From Candidatus Scybalocola faecavium (lineage in GTDB: Bacteria; Bacillota; Clostridia; Lachnospirales; Lachnospiraceae): a DNA stretch of 64,000 nt. Location of the stretch: NCBI GenBank assembly GCA_018713145.1, contig DVFP01000019.1, positions 62,001-126,000 on the forward strand. Direction: 5' to 3'. The position numbers and the translations under genes were made by a program. Positions within the stretch are counted from its first letter, which is position 1, and each line of letters begins with the position of its first letter. The notes under the pieces are model-generated. The model ran no database searches and had not been told where the DNA came from. It saw nothing but the letters and a program-made list of their open reading frames with translations. Positions 43,621-51,735 of the stretch are shown here, piece after piece.

Positions 43621-44487
43621 ATGTGGATTGCCGATCAATGGAAAGATTATGAAGTGATTGATACATCCTGCGGGGAAAAGCTGGAACGCTGGGGCTCTTA
43701 TCTCCTCGTCCGGCCGGATCCCCAGGTCATCTGGAATACCCCAAAGAAACACAAAGGCTGGACGAAGATGAACGGCCATTATCACCGGAGCCATAAGGGG
43801 GGCGGCGAATGGGAATTTCACCAGCTTCCCCAGCAGTGGAGCATTAACTATGACCATCTTGGCCTGACCTTTCACTTAAAACCTTTCAGTTTCAAGCACA
43901 CCGGCCTTTTCCCGGAGCAGGCGGCCAACTGGGAATGGTTTTATGATAAGATCAAAAAAGCCGACCGGCCCATAAAGGTGCTGAACCTTTTCGCCTACAC
44001 GGGAGGCGCTTCCTGCGCTGCCGCAGCGGCAGGGGCTTTTGTGACTCATGTAGACGCCTCCAAAGGTATGGTAGGCTGGGCAAAGGAGAACGCCAAAGCT
44101 TCCCACATTCCTGAAACATCCATCCGGTGGATCGTCGATGACTGTGTAAAGTTTGTGGAACGGGAGATCCGCCGGGGAAATACCTACGATGCCATTATTA
44201 TGGATCCCCCATCTTACGGCCGTGGCCCCAAAGGAGAAATCTGGAAGATCGAGGATTCTATTTATCCTTTTATTCAGCTTTGCACAAAGGTTTTATGTAA
44301 AAATCCTTTGTTTTTCCTGATCAATTCCTATACTACGGGCCTTCAGCCGGCAGTTTTGACCTATATGCTTTCCACACAGCTCCTGCCCAAATTTAAAGGC
44401 CGTGTCATTTCTGACGAAGTAGGACTTCCGGTCACAGAAAGCGGCCTGGTCCTGCCCTGCGGAGCCAGCGGGCGGTGGGAAGCCTGA
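43621..44487 (+). CDS. Class I SAM-dependent RNA methyltransferase (RlmI/RlmK-like)
   Basis: 288 aa. SAM-binding motif VLNLFAYTGGASCAAAAAGA at about residues 120-140, motif VTHVDASKGMVGWAKENA, and catalytic IIMDPPSYGRGPKG near residue 195, as in RlmI-type 23S rRNA cytosine methyltransferases. The N-terminal PUA domain of RlmI is absent. ATGAGGT lies 11 bases upstream. Target RNA unknown. Confidence 0.85.
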   Translation: MWIADQWKDYEVIDTSCGEKLERWGSYLLVRPDPQVIWNTPKKHKGWTKMNGHYHRSHKGGGEWEFHQLPQQWSINYDHLGLTFHLKPFSFKHTGLFPEQAANWEWFYDKIKKADRPIKVLNLFAYTGGASCAAAAAGAFVTHVDASKGMVGWAKENAKASHIPETSIRWIVDDCVKFVEREIRRGNTYDAIIMDPPSYGRGPKGEIWKIEDSIYPFIQLCTKVLCKNPLFFLINSYTTGLQPAVLTYMLSTQLLPKFKGRVISDEVGLPVTESGLVLPCGASGRWEA

Positions 44488-44589
44488 ATGATTAAGCGGC
44501 CGGTAGCTGCCCGGCCTGCTTTGAACCGATTCCGGCATAATTTTATTTATGTCTGGGCATCCTATGAAAAAACAAAAAAGGAGGCCCTT

Positions 44590-44850
44590 ATGAATATTCA
44601 AAATCCTCAAACTCAAATAACACCACCCAAGGCTTGGCAGCCGGAGATTTTTCCGAACCCGAGGGTGCCGTCTCCCGGTTCCCCAGGTACTCCGGACACC
44701 CGGCAGCCTAAACCGGAGCCATCCCCGTCTCCGGATGGCCGCCCCTATGACAGCCCGGTAAGTCCTCTCACCAGCGGCCCGGACTATTTTCCTGATAATA
44801 ATCCTTTCTGGGAAGACGGACACAATCCTTTAAGCAGTAAGGGAAATTAG
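44590..44850 (+). CDS. Proline-rich small protein, 86 aa
   Basis: 86 aa, starting MNIQNPQTQITPPKAWQPEI, with AAAAGGAGG 5 bases upstream. It is unusually Pro/Ser-rich (PSPGSPGTPDTRQPKPEPSP) with an aromatic C-terminal part (DYFPDNNPFWEDGHNP) and no signal peptide or Cys. Probably unstructured. Function unknown. Confidence 0.65.
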   Translation: MNIQNPQTQITPPKAWQPEIFPNPRVPSPGSPGTPDTRQPKPEPSPSPDGRPYDSPVSPLTSGPDYFPDNNPFWEDGHNPLSSKGN

Positions 44851-44865
44851 TATGAATAATTAAGA

Positions 44866-44894
44866 CAGGTCTGCGCATAACCTGCGCAGACCTG
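44866..44894. terminator. Bidirectional hairpin between convergent genes
   Basis: CAGGTCTGCGCA-taacc-TGCGCAGACCTG, a perfect 12-bp stem between the plus-strand Pro-rich gene and the minus-strand dehydrogenase gene. U-runs are poor on both sides. Confidence 0.6.
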
Positions 44895-44912
44895 AAGAAA
44901 GGACTCTGTTTT

Positions 44913-45869
44913 TTATCTTTTTACATATCCTGTTTCCATATCAACCTGATTCAGCAAAGGCTCTCCCTTTATAAAACGTTCCAGATTTTCCCCGCACAAT
45001 TTAAGAATCTTTTCCAGTGTAAAATCCAGGGCATAGCCGCCGGAAGCATGAGGGGTAATCAAGGCATTTTTCGCCTTCCATAAGGGATGGTCTGCCGGCA
45101 ATGGTTCCGGATCTGTCACATCCAGGCAGGCGCCCCCCAGACGTCCCTCATTTAAAGCCTGACACAGGGCATCTGTGTCTACGCTTATTCCCCGGCCCAC
45201 ATTTATAAGCACAGCGGTAGGCTTCATCAAGGCAAGCGTCTCCTTGTTAATAATATGCCGGGTCTGGCTGTAGCCCGGCAGGCTCATGGCCACAATATCC
45301 GCCCTGGGAAGCACATCGTTCAAAGCGTCCATGGTATACTGTTCATCCACAAAATCCGGCTTTGGCTGATGACTTTTCCGTATGCCGATCACTAAACTGC
45401 CCATGGCATGGATCCTCCTGGCAAATTCTGTCCCAATATCCCCCAGTCCTAAAACCAGGGTCGTGCTGCCATCTACAACCGTCATTGGGCCCAGCTTTTC
45501 CCATACACAAGACTGCTGCTGAAGGTAATATTCATGGAGATGTTTGTGGAGCATAAATACCATTCCGATCATGTGCTCGGAGATCGCTGTGCCGTAAGCG
45601 CCGGTAGCATTGGTCAGGATCGTTTTTTCGGGAAGGGCGCCAGGCTCGCAAAAGCCCTCGGTGCCTGCATTATTTAACTGGATCCACTTTAAACGGCTGC
45701 ATCCTTTAAGAAGCTTTACCGGCACATTTCCCAGGATCACATCCGCCGAAGCTGCCATGTCTTTTGTCACCTGCTCTGCCGGACAGTAGACCAGCTCATG
45801 ACCCGGAGCCGCCTTTTTAAACATTTCCCGGTGTTTTTCCTTGACAGGAAGCACAATAAGTATCCGCAT
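44913..45869 (-). CDS. D-2-hydroxyacid dehydrogenase family protein
   Basis: 318 aa. NAD-binding motif LVLGLGDIGTEFARRI (about 137-152), Arg and Glu active-site regions (INVGRGISVD; LDVTDPEPLPADHPLW) and catalytic His in LITPHASGGY. This family reduces 2-oxoacids or oxidises hydroxyacids; the substrate cannot be told. Start MRILIVLPVKEKH with GGGAG upstream. 14 bases after the aldo/keto reductase gene, so cotranscribed. Confidence 0.9.
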   Translation of the reverse strand: MRILIVLPVKEKHREMFKKAAPGHELVYCPAEQVTKDMAASADVILGNVPVKLLKGCSRLKWIQLNNAGTEGFCEPGALPEKTILTNATGAYGTAISEHMIGMVFMLHKHLHEYYLQQQSCVWEKLGPMTVVDGSTTLVLGLGDIGTEFARRIHAMGSLVIGIRKSHQPKPDFVDEQYTMDALNDVLPRADIVAMSLPGYSQTRHIINKETLALMKPTAVLINVGRGISVDTDALCQALNEGRLGGACLDVTDPEPLPADHPLWKAKNALITPHASGGYALDFTLEKILKLCGENLERFIKGEPLLNQVDMETGYVKR

Positions 45870-45883
45870 TTTTTCTCCCGCCT

Positions 45884-46705
45884 TTACCACTGCTTATTCT
45901 CAAAATCATCGGGACTTGTACCAAAATGCCGGTCCTGATTTAAACTGTCTATTTTAGCCATGTCCTCTTTATCCAGTTCAAAATCAAAAATCTGGCTGTT
46001 TTCCACAATACGCTCTTTATGAACGGACTTAGGGATCACGATCCAGTTTTCCTGAAGCTCCCACCGCAGCACCACCTGAGCCGGGGTTTTCCCATGCTTT
46101 TTAGCGATCTGGCCAATCACCGGATCCGAAAGCACATTGCCCCGTCCCAAAGGCGACCAGGCTTCCATAGTAATGCTCACATTATTGCAAAAAGTCCGCA
46201 GAGACTTCTGGCTCAGATAAGGATGGCACTCCACCTGATTGACCGCAGGAACCACCGTAGCAACCGCCATGACCCGCATTAAATGCTCCATATGGCAGTT
46301 GCTGACACCAATGGCTCTGGCCCTGCCTTCTTTATAGATCTGCTCCAGCACCTTCCATGAAGATTCCAGGGCGGAAGATACCGGCCAGTGGATCAAATAT
46401 AGATCCACGTAATCCGTCCCTAAAAGCTTAAGGCTTTGCTCAAAGGCCTCCATCTGCTTACCGCTGCGCATATCATCATTCCACAGCTTTGTGGTAATAA
46501 AGATCTCTTCTCTTGGAATACCGCTCTCCCGGATCGCTTCCCCAACCAGGGCTTCGTTTTTATAAAGAGTCGCTGTATCAATATGACGGTATCCTGCTGC
46601 CAAAGCATCCAAAACAGCCTGCTTTGTATCTTCCCCGGACTTGTACACACCTAACCCAAGCACCGGCATTTTTACACCATTATTTAAAATCTTATACTGA
46701 TCCAT
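45884..46705 (-). CDS. Aldo/keto reductase
   Basis: 273 aa TIM-barrel oxidoreductase of the AKR5-like type: GLGVYKSGED, catalytic set YRHIDTATLYKNE (Asp, Tyr), Lys in FITTKLWNDD, His in DLYLIHWPV, then NQVECHPYLSQ and NADPH site VIPKSVHKERIVENSQIFDFEL. Likely 2,5-diketogluconate reductase-like or methylglyoxal reductase activity; exact substrate unknown. Confidence 0.93.
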   Translation of the reverse strand: MDQYKILNNGVKMPVLGLGVYKSGEDTKQAVLDALAAGYRHIDTATLYKNEALVGEAIRESGIPREEIFITTKLWNDDMRSGKQMEAFEQSLKLLGTDYVDLYLIHWPVSSALESSWKVLEQIYKEGRARAIGVSNCHMEHLMRVMAVATVVPAVNQVECHPYLSQKSLRTFCNNVSITMEAWSPLGRGNVLSDPVIGQIAKKHGKTPAQVVLRWELQENWIVIPKSVHKERIVENSQIFDFELDKEDMAKIDSLNQDRHFGTSPDDFENKQW

Positions 46706-46741
46706 ATTCTCATACTCCTTCCCGCCTCGGCCATTCCGGAA

Positions 46742-47473
46742 TCAGTAATCTCCTGCCACATCAAAGGCAAGGAGCTGTCCATAGTCCTTCAGCCACTTAC
46801 GGCATGTCTTATACTCCGAACACAGCCCTTCCACCAATTTCCAAAATGACGCCGAATGATTCATCTCTTTTAAATGGCACAGTTCATGGACAGCCACATA
46901 GTCCACCACCTGAGGCGGGGCCATGATCAGCTTCCAGTTAAATCTCAGTTCTCCTTTAGAATTACAGCTTCCCCACCGGCTTTTCTGCTCCCGGACCATG
47001 ACTTTTGAGGGCTTCTTTCCCAAAGCAGGGCTGTAATAAGCTACCCTCTGCTCCATAAGCCGAAGGGCATTTTCCCGGTACCATAAAAGCACCGCTGCTT
47101 CCATAGTCTTTATATCCACTACCGGCGTCTGGATCAAAAGCTGGTTTGAAGACAATGACACACAGACCCGGCGCACATTTGCATCATAGGACATATGGAG
47201 GGGATAGGTTTTTCCCAAATACAAAAACGGCTCTCCCTGAGCAAACCTGTGGAGAATTTTCTGACGGTTCACCCGGGCTGCAGACACGCTTTTTTCCCGG
47301 ATCCAGCCCGCCTTGGCTAAAACCAGAGAGGAAATCTCAGCCTTGCTCACATAGGACGGGGCTTTTACCAAAACCTGGCCATTATCACTGATCTGGATGC
47401 TGATCGTCTTTCGCCGCATCCGCACCAGTTCAAAGTCGATCCGGCCTTCCTTATCCTGAACAAAATCTGTCAT
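46742..47473 (-). CDS. YgjP-like (DUF45) zinc metallopeptidase-domain protein
   Basis: 243 aa. C-terminal zinc motif VAVHELCHLKEMNHSASFW (HExxH-like HELCH with downstream His) and the preceding SRWGSCNSKGELRFNWKLI, diagnostic for the YgjP/WLM-like family. Role unknown. The start MTDFVQDK shares one base with the stop of the upstream hydrolase gene (TAATG), a coupled junction; GGTGGAG serves as binding site. Confidence 0.88.
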   Translation of the reverse strand: MTDFVQDKEGRIDFELVRMRRKTISIQISDNGQVLVKAPSYVSKAEISSLVLAKAGWIREKSVSAARVNRQKILHRFAQGEPFLYLGKTYPLHMSYDANVRRVCVSLSSNQLLIQTPVVDIKTMEAAVLLWYRENALRLMEQRVAYYSPALGKKPSKVMVREQKSRWGSCNSKGELRFNWKLIMAPPQVVDYVAVHELCHLKEMNHSASFWKLVEGLCSEYKTCRKWLKDYGQLLAFDVAGDY

Positions 47474-48000
47474 TACCGGATCTCCACCTGACACATAGCC
47501 ATAGCCTTCAAGGCGTTTTCATGGCTTTCCGGCGTAACCCCCGCGCAGCAGCTGCTGTCTACAATGATCTTTGTATCAGGAAGCGCTGCCTTTAAAAGAA
47601 GGGCATTTGAAATCACACAAATATCCGTACATAAACCCACAAGCTCGATCTCATCAATGGAAGCCACCTTTTGGATACCATTAAGGCATCCGGCCAGGGC
47701 AAGGGATCCAAAAGCAGGCTTGTCAAAAATCATGCTGCGCCGCTCTTTTGCCAGCTCACCGATCTCTTCCTGCAGCTGCCACCCATGGGTATCCATAATA
47801 CAGTGCTTTACCGGAAGATTTTTTCCTTCCTGGGTCTCCAGATAGTTCTCATCATGGGTATCTCTTGTATAAAAAATCTGGCCTTTAAAATCCCGGATCT
47901 TCCGGATCACCTTAGGCACAATCGCCTTAGCCTCCGCCGTTCCCAGGGCGCCGTCAATAAAATCATTCTGCATATCCACAACCACAAGCATCCTACTCAT
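47473..48000 (-). CDS. Isochorismatase-family cysteine hydrolase (nicotinamidase-like)
   Basis: 175 aa. Catalytic Asp in VVVDMQNDFIDGALG (residue about 9), Lys in the central SMIFDKPAFGS region, and Cys in ELVGLCTDICVISNALLL (about 128). Resembles nicotinamidase/isochorismatase hydrolases; a nicotinamidase role is plausible but not certain. Its RBS lies in one copy of a 33-bp direct repeat upstream. Confidence 0.88.
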   Translation of the reverse strand: MSRMLVVVDMQNDFIDGALGTAEAKAIVPKVIRKIRDFKGQIFYTRDTHDENYLETQEGKNLPVKHCIMDTHGWQLQEEIGELAKERRSMIFDKPAFGSLALAGCLNGIQKVASIDEIELVGLCTDICVISNALLLKAALPDTKIIVDSSCCAGVTPESHENALKAMAMCQVEIR

Positions 48001-48002
48001 AA

Positions 48003-48087
48003 TTACCTCCTTAAGGCTATCCTCTTAAAGCCATACAGGTATCCCCGAAGGGGGTTACCTCCTTAAGGCTATCCTCTTAAAGCCATA
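48003..48087. repeat. 33-bp direct repeat pair containing RBS sequence
   Basis: TTACCTCCTTAAGGC ... AAAGCCATA occurs at 48003-48035 and 48055-48087 with identical sequence over 33 bases. The first copy supplies the AAGGAGGT binding site of the downstream hydrolase gene. A partial relative (GCCATACAGGTAT) is seen near 50884. Confidence 0.8.
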
Positions 48088-48140
48088 TCGATTTTCTATT
48101 TGACCCCATAATACCACACCCGTTCAGGCGGAACAAGAGG

Positions 48141-48449
48141 CTACAGCATCAACTCCACAATATAAACTGCAGCAATCGCCGCCACAGCCACTACAACGAG
48201 GCTTTTACGGAAATACCCCAGCACAATAGCCACCACAGTTCCTGCAATGGCAGATTCATAATGTCCTGTCGAATAAATAATCTCCGGAAATGTTAATGCC
48301 CCCAGAACCGCATAGGGCGTATAATCTAAAAAAGACCGCCAAAAACGGGATTTAATGTTTTTTCTAAAAAAGGTCACCGGAAGCACTCTGGGAATATATG
48401 TTACCAGAGCCATCACTGCAATGCATATCAAAATCCTGACATTACTCAT
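48141..48449 (-). CDS. azlD: Branched-chain amino acid transporter small subunit AzlD
   Basis: 102 aa with three to four membrane segments (ICIAVMALVTYIPRVLPVTFF; YTPYAVLGALTFPEII; VVAVAAIAAVYIVELML), typical AzlD. It starts 8 bases inside the azlC 3' end, at MSNVRIL. AzlC and AzlD together export branched-chain amino acids. Confidence 0.92.
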   Translation of the reverse strand: MSNVRILICIAVMALVTYIPRVLPVTFFRKNIKSRFWRSFLDYTPYAVLGALTFPEIIYSTGHYESAIAGTVVAIVLGYFRKSLVVVAVAAIAAVYIVELML

Positions 48450-49146
48450 AAGCGTCCTCCTCTTTTGGGAACAGCCAGGCTCCCACAGCCGCAGCAGCCA
48501 CTGTGGCGATAATGATCCTGAATCCGGATGATACAAACGCAAAAAAAGGCACATATTTAAAAATACACGTAATGCCAACAGCGATAAGAATGATCAGAAG
48601 CACCTTCACCGAATCCCTGGCTGCCGGCAGGATAATCGCAATAAACATGGCATACAAAGCAATTCCCATAGCATTTTGCAACGCCTGGGGCAGCAAAGAG
48701 GAAATGCAGCATCCGCACAATGTTCCCACATTCCACCCGATAATTGGCAGAAGAATCAGCCCAAACATATAACCGGCCTTTATCGGCGGCTTTTCCATGG
48801 ACGCTACAACAAAAGTCTCATCTGTGATTCCAAAGGCAAAAATCAGCCGTTTCCATATAGGGATCTTTTTTTCGATCTTCTGAGACAATGCCAGAGACAT
48901 GAGCATATATCTTAAATTAATCACAAAAGTCGTCAGTCCGATCTCACCGTACCCAGCGCCTGCCAGAAGCAGGTTCATACCGGCAAACTGCCCGGCACTG
49001 GTCAGATTGGTCAGCGAAATCATAAATCCGGCCCATATAGGCAAACCGCCGGAAACTGCCAGAAATCCAAAAGTAAATGACACCGGAAAATATCCGATCC
49101 CGATCGGCAGCCCGCATTTTAACCCGCGCTTAAATGCATCCTGCAT
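48442..49146 (-). CDS. azlC: Branched-chain amino acid exporter large subunit AzlC
   Basis: 234 aa with about six membrane segments: FKRGLKCGLPIGIGYFPVSFTFGFLAV, LTSAGQFAGMNLLLAG, LRYMLMSLALSQK and FAFGITDETFVVA are AzlC signatures. The start MQDAFKRG is preferred because GGGAGAG lies 4 bases upstream; longer in-frame starts lack a site. Confidence 0.92.
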   Translation of the reverse strand: MQDAFKRGLKCGLPIGIGYFPVSFTFGFLAVSGGLPIWAGFMISLTNLTSAGQFAGMNLLLAGAGYGEIGLTTFVINLRYMLMSLALSQKIEKKIPIWKRLIFAFGITDETFVVASMEKPPIKAGYMFGLILLPIIGWNVGTLCGCCISSLLPQALQNAMGIALYAMFIAIILPAARDSVKVLLIILIAVGITCIFKYVPFFAFVSSGFRIIIATVAAAAVGAWLFPKEEDAYE

Positions 49147-49299
49147 TTTTCTCTCTCCCAAAAACCTTTCTATAACACGCAAGCGGAAGGAAAACACTGT
49201 TCCTTCCGCCCAATATAGTTATCATACTTCCTTTTCCGGGATTTGTCAATGAGCAAGTGGTTCCCGCCGCCTGGGAATCGTCCATGGATCTCCCTGCTC

Positions 49300-49328
49300 T
49301 TGTATTTCCCGAAAGCCTTTGCTATACT
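49300..49328 (+). promoter_or_regulatory. Promoter of lipid kinase gene
   Basis: TTGTAT (49300-49305), 17-base spacer, extended -10 TGC-TATACT (TATACT at 49323-49328), about 90 bases before the gene. Confidence 0.7.
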
Positions 49329-49419
49329 AAAAACACACTGGTGTCCCCCTTTTACGGACAGGACACCACGGCGGACAGCTGCCGGCATTTTTTCACCAGG
49401 AAGGAAATGAAGTTGCTTT

Positions 49420-50346
49420 ATGAAATATTATTTTATCCTCAATCCCCATTCACAGACAGGAAAAGGGCGGCTGATCTGGAAAAATCAGCTTTTACCCTGT
49501 CTGAAAGCCTCTCACAGTCACTGGAAGGTATTTTATACCCGCTATGAAGGCCACTGCACCCAGATCGTCCGCCAGCTGACCCGCAGCCCTTCCCGTCCAT
49601 TAACCATTGTAATCCTTGGCGGCGATGGCACATTAAATGAAGCAATTAATGGGATCGAACAATTCAACAATGTAACCCTTGGCTACATTCCCACCGGTTC
49701 CAGCAATGATTTTGCCAGAGGCATGAAGCTGACATCGGATCCTTTACAGACCCTTCATAATATCCTCCGTCAGGAACACCAAGTCTGGCTGGATTACGGT
49801 GAAGTTCAGGCTCCGGGAAAGGCTCCGAAACGTTTTATCGTCAGCAGCGGCATTGGTTTCGACGCCTATGTTACTGATGAAGCACTGACCTCGCCTATAA
49901 AAAATGTCCTAAATACCGTTCATTTGGGAAAGCTTACCTATGCCCTGATCGCCTTGAAAAAGCTGATCACCATTTCCCTGCAGCCGGTAAGGATCACAGT
50001 GGATGATACATATACTTTAAAATTCCCCAGATTTTACTTTGCCTCCAGCCATAATCTTCCCTTTGAAGGCGGAGGTTTTAAATTTTCGCCTAACGCCCGG
50101 CCTGATGACGGAAAACTGGAAGTATGCGTCATCCATGGATTTTTCAAATTCCTGATCCCCATATTGCTGCCCACGGCTTTTTTCGGGCTCCACAAATACT
50201 TTCCCGGCGTTACCCTTTTCTCCTGTGAAAAAATGACCATCCGCCTGGCTCACCCATTTCCTGTCCACACAGACGGAGAGACTTATCATCCCCAAACAAG
50301 GATCAAGGTGTGGTGCAATAAAGGAAAAATCCATTTTGTTTATTAG
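49420..50346 (+). CDS. Diacylglycerol/lipid kinase family protein (YegS/BmrU-like)
   Basis: 308 aa. N-terminal catalytic domain with FILNPHSQTGKG (residues 5-16), VILGGDGTLNEAINGI (about 62-77) and GYIPTGSSNDFARGM, all diagnostic of the DAGK catalytic family; C-terminal beta-sandwich with HPFPVHTDGETY. Phosphorylates a lipid alcohol, perhaps diacylglycerol. Distant paralogue of 53577-54539. Confidence 0.9.
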   Translation: MKYYFILNPHSQTGKGRLIWKNQLLPCLKASHSHWKVFYTRYEGHCTQIVRQLTRSPSRPLTIVILGGDGTLNEAINGIEQFNNVTLGYIPTGSSNDFARGMKLTSDPLQTLHNILRQEHQVWLDYGEVQAPGKAPKRFIVSSGIGFDAYVTDEALTSPIKNVLNTVHLGKLTYALIALKKLITISLQPVRITVDDTYTLKFPRFYFASSHNLPFEGGGFKFSPNARPDDGKLEVCVIHGFFKFLIPILLPTAFFGLHKYFPGVTLFSCEKMTIRLAHPFPVHTDGETYHPQTRIKVWCNKGKIHFVY

Positions 50347-50367
50347 TCTGCTCTGCTGTACCGTCCG

Positions 50368-50856
50368 TTACCGGCTGCTGACAATATCCTCTGTAACTGC
50401 CCGGACCGCGTTCAAAAGATCCCCCGGGGCTATAAGTATAGTCGAACCGATCCTGCCGCCGCTGACAGCAATCTGATCAAAATCCAGAATCCGCCGGTCC
50501 ATGACGGTTTTATAGTTTTTCTTCATGCCTAAAGGACTGCAGCCGCCCCGGATATAGCCAGTCACAGACTGGATGTCCTTAACATGGATCATTTCCACGG
50601 ATTTTTCCCCCACAGACCTGGCGGCTGCTTTAAGATCCAGTTCCATAGCCACCGGAATGACAAAAACATAATACTCCCCGCTTTTTCCCCGGGTTACTAA
50701 AGTCTTAAATGACTGCTGGGGCGGAATCCCGGTCTTTTCGGCCACTGCAAGACCGTCTGAAAATTCATCGCACTCATATTGGATCACTTCATAGGGAATC
50801 TTTTTCTTATCTAAAAAACGCATAGCATTGGTTTTTATCTCTTTATCCTTTGCCAT
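50368..50856 (-). CDS. ybaK: Cys-tRNA(Pro)/Cys-tRNA(Cys) deacylase YbaK
   Basis: 162 aa: KTNAMRFLDKKKIPYEVIQYE, PPQQSFKTLVTRGKSGEYYVFVIPV, DLKAAARSVGEKSVEMIHV and the catalytic-loop GYIRGGCSPLGMKKNYKTVMD. Hydrolyses mischarged Cys-tRNA(Pro). Full length; AGGAGG upstream. Confidence 0.93.
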   Translation of the reverse strand: MAKDKEIKTNAMRFLDKKKIPYEVIQYECDEFSDGLAVAEKTGIPPQQSFKTLVTRGKSGEYYVFVIPVAMELDLKAAARSVGEKSVEMIHVKDIQSVTGYIRGGCSPLGMKKNYKTVMDRRILDFDQIAVSGGRIGSTILIAPGDLLNAVRAVTEDIVSSR

Positions 50857-50917
50857 AAAATTTCCTCCTTTCGCCTATTTAAGGCCATACAGGTATTTCC
50901 GGCGGACTGCAGACGAA

Positions 50918-50946
50918 AGCTCGCACAGGCAAAGCCTGCGCGAGCT
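50918..50946. terminator. GC-rich hairpin between ybaK and lipoprotein gene
   Basis: AGCTCGCACAGGC-aaa-GCCTGCGCGAGCT, a 13-bp stem with one mismatch, 63 bases after the lipoprotein stop on the minus strand; weak TTTCG follows. Possible terminator of the lipoprotein gene. Confidence 0.5.
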
Positions 50947-51008
50947 GCAATGTCCATCTTTATTAATATCAAGCCGCCTGGAACGCGGCAAGCTGTTTCT
51001 GCCGATTT

Positions 51009-51500
51009 TTATGAAATCTGTATGGTCTTCGCCCACTCCTGGAAGTCACTTTGGAGATTTTCATACTGATCGCTCAGGCAGAAAAACTGCACCAGCCAGA
51101 AGGCATCTGAGCCTTCAAAAACTGTGGCATAATAAGTAAACTTCTGGCCCTCATCGCCATTTTCATATGTAAAATACTTGATGCCATCGGCTTCCTGAAG
51201 ATCTGTGGTAAGACTGTTTGCCTCAATAACCACCTTGCCGTATTCGTCCAGTGTCATGTCCGCTGAAAATCCGGCAGCTTCCAGGTCTTCAAAGGTTTCT
51301 TTCAAAATCAGGACACCGGCACTATTAGTCATATAGCAGGCAGTTGCCCCTGTACTTACATCATTTTCCTCCTGAAAGTTTCCAGGCAAAGTAATCGTCA
51401 GTCCTGCCCCTGTATCAAACACTTTTTCCGGGGTGGAGCAGCCCGCAGCCACGCTCATGATCATAACCATGGCACACACAAATGCTACGAATCTTTTCAT
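51009..51500 (-). CDS. Putative lipoprotein
   Basis: 163 aa. Signal peptide with lipobox SVAAGCSTPEK (Cys about residue 20) and a globular domain (DTGAGLTITLPGNFQEENDVSTG; FKYFTYENGDEGQKFTYYATVFEGSDAFWLVQFFC) resembling PsbP/DUF-type lipoprotein domains that carry a cysteine late in the chain. The start is the second ATG of ATGATG, 6 bases after GGAGGG. Function unknown. Confidence 0.8.
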   Translation of the reverse strand: MKRFVAFVCAMVMIMSVAAGCSTPEKVFDTGAGLTITLPGNFQEENDVSTGATACYMTNSAGVLILKETFEDLEAAGFSADMTLDEYGKVVIEANSLTTDLQEADGIKYFTYENGDEGQKFTYYATVFEGSDAFWLVQFFCLSDQYENLQSDFQEWAKTIQIS

Positions 51501-51735
51501 CATAATCCCTCCAATATGTTTATAGTAAGAGTCTATGCCGCGCCAAGGCGGCAATATCACAGATAAAAGCCACAAACGCCTTTGCTCCGCTTCAAAACCG
51601 GCTTTCATTGTAAGCTAATTTAACTATACATCACTCCCGAAAAGCTGTCAAGTAAACAAAACACAGATACATCTGGTAATTTTCTCTCAGGTAGAGTACA
51701 ATATCCTCAAGATAAACAATATGGAAGGAGAGACT

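Noticed and set aside
43462..43875. Long minus-strand frame opposite the methyltransferase gene
   Set aside because: It is a shadow of the plus-strand gene with clear SAM motifs.
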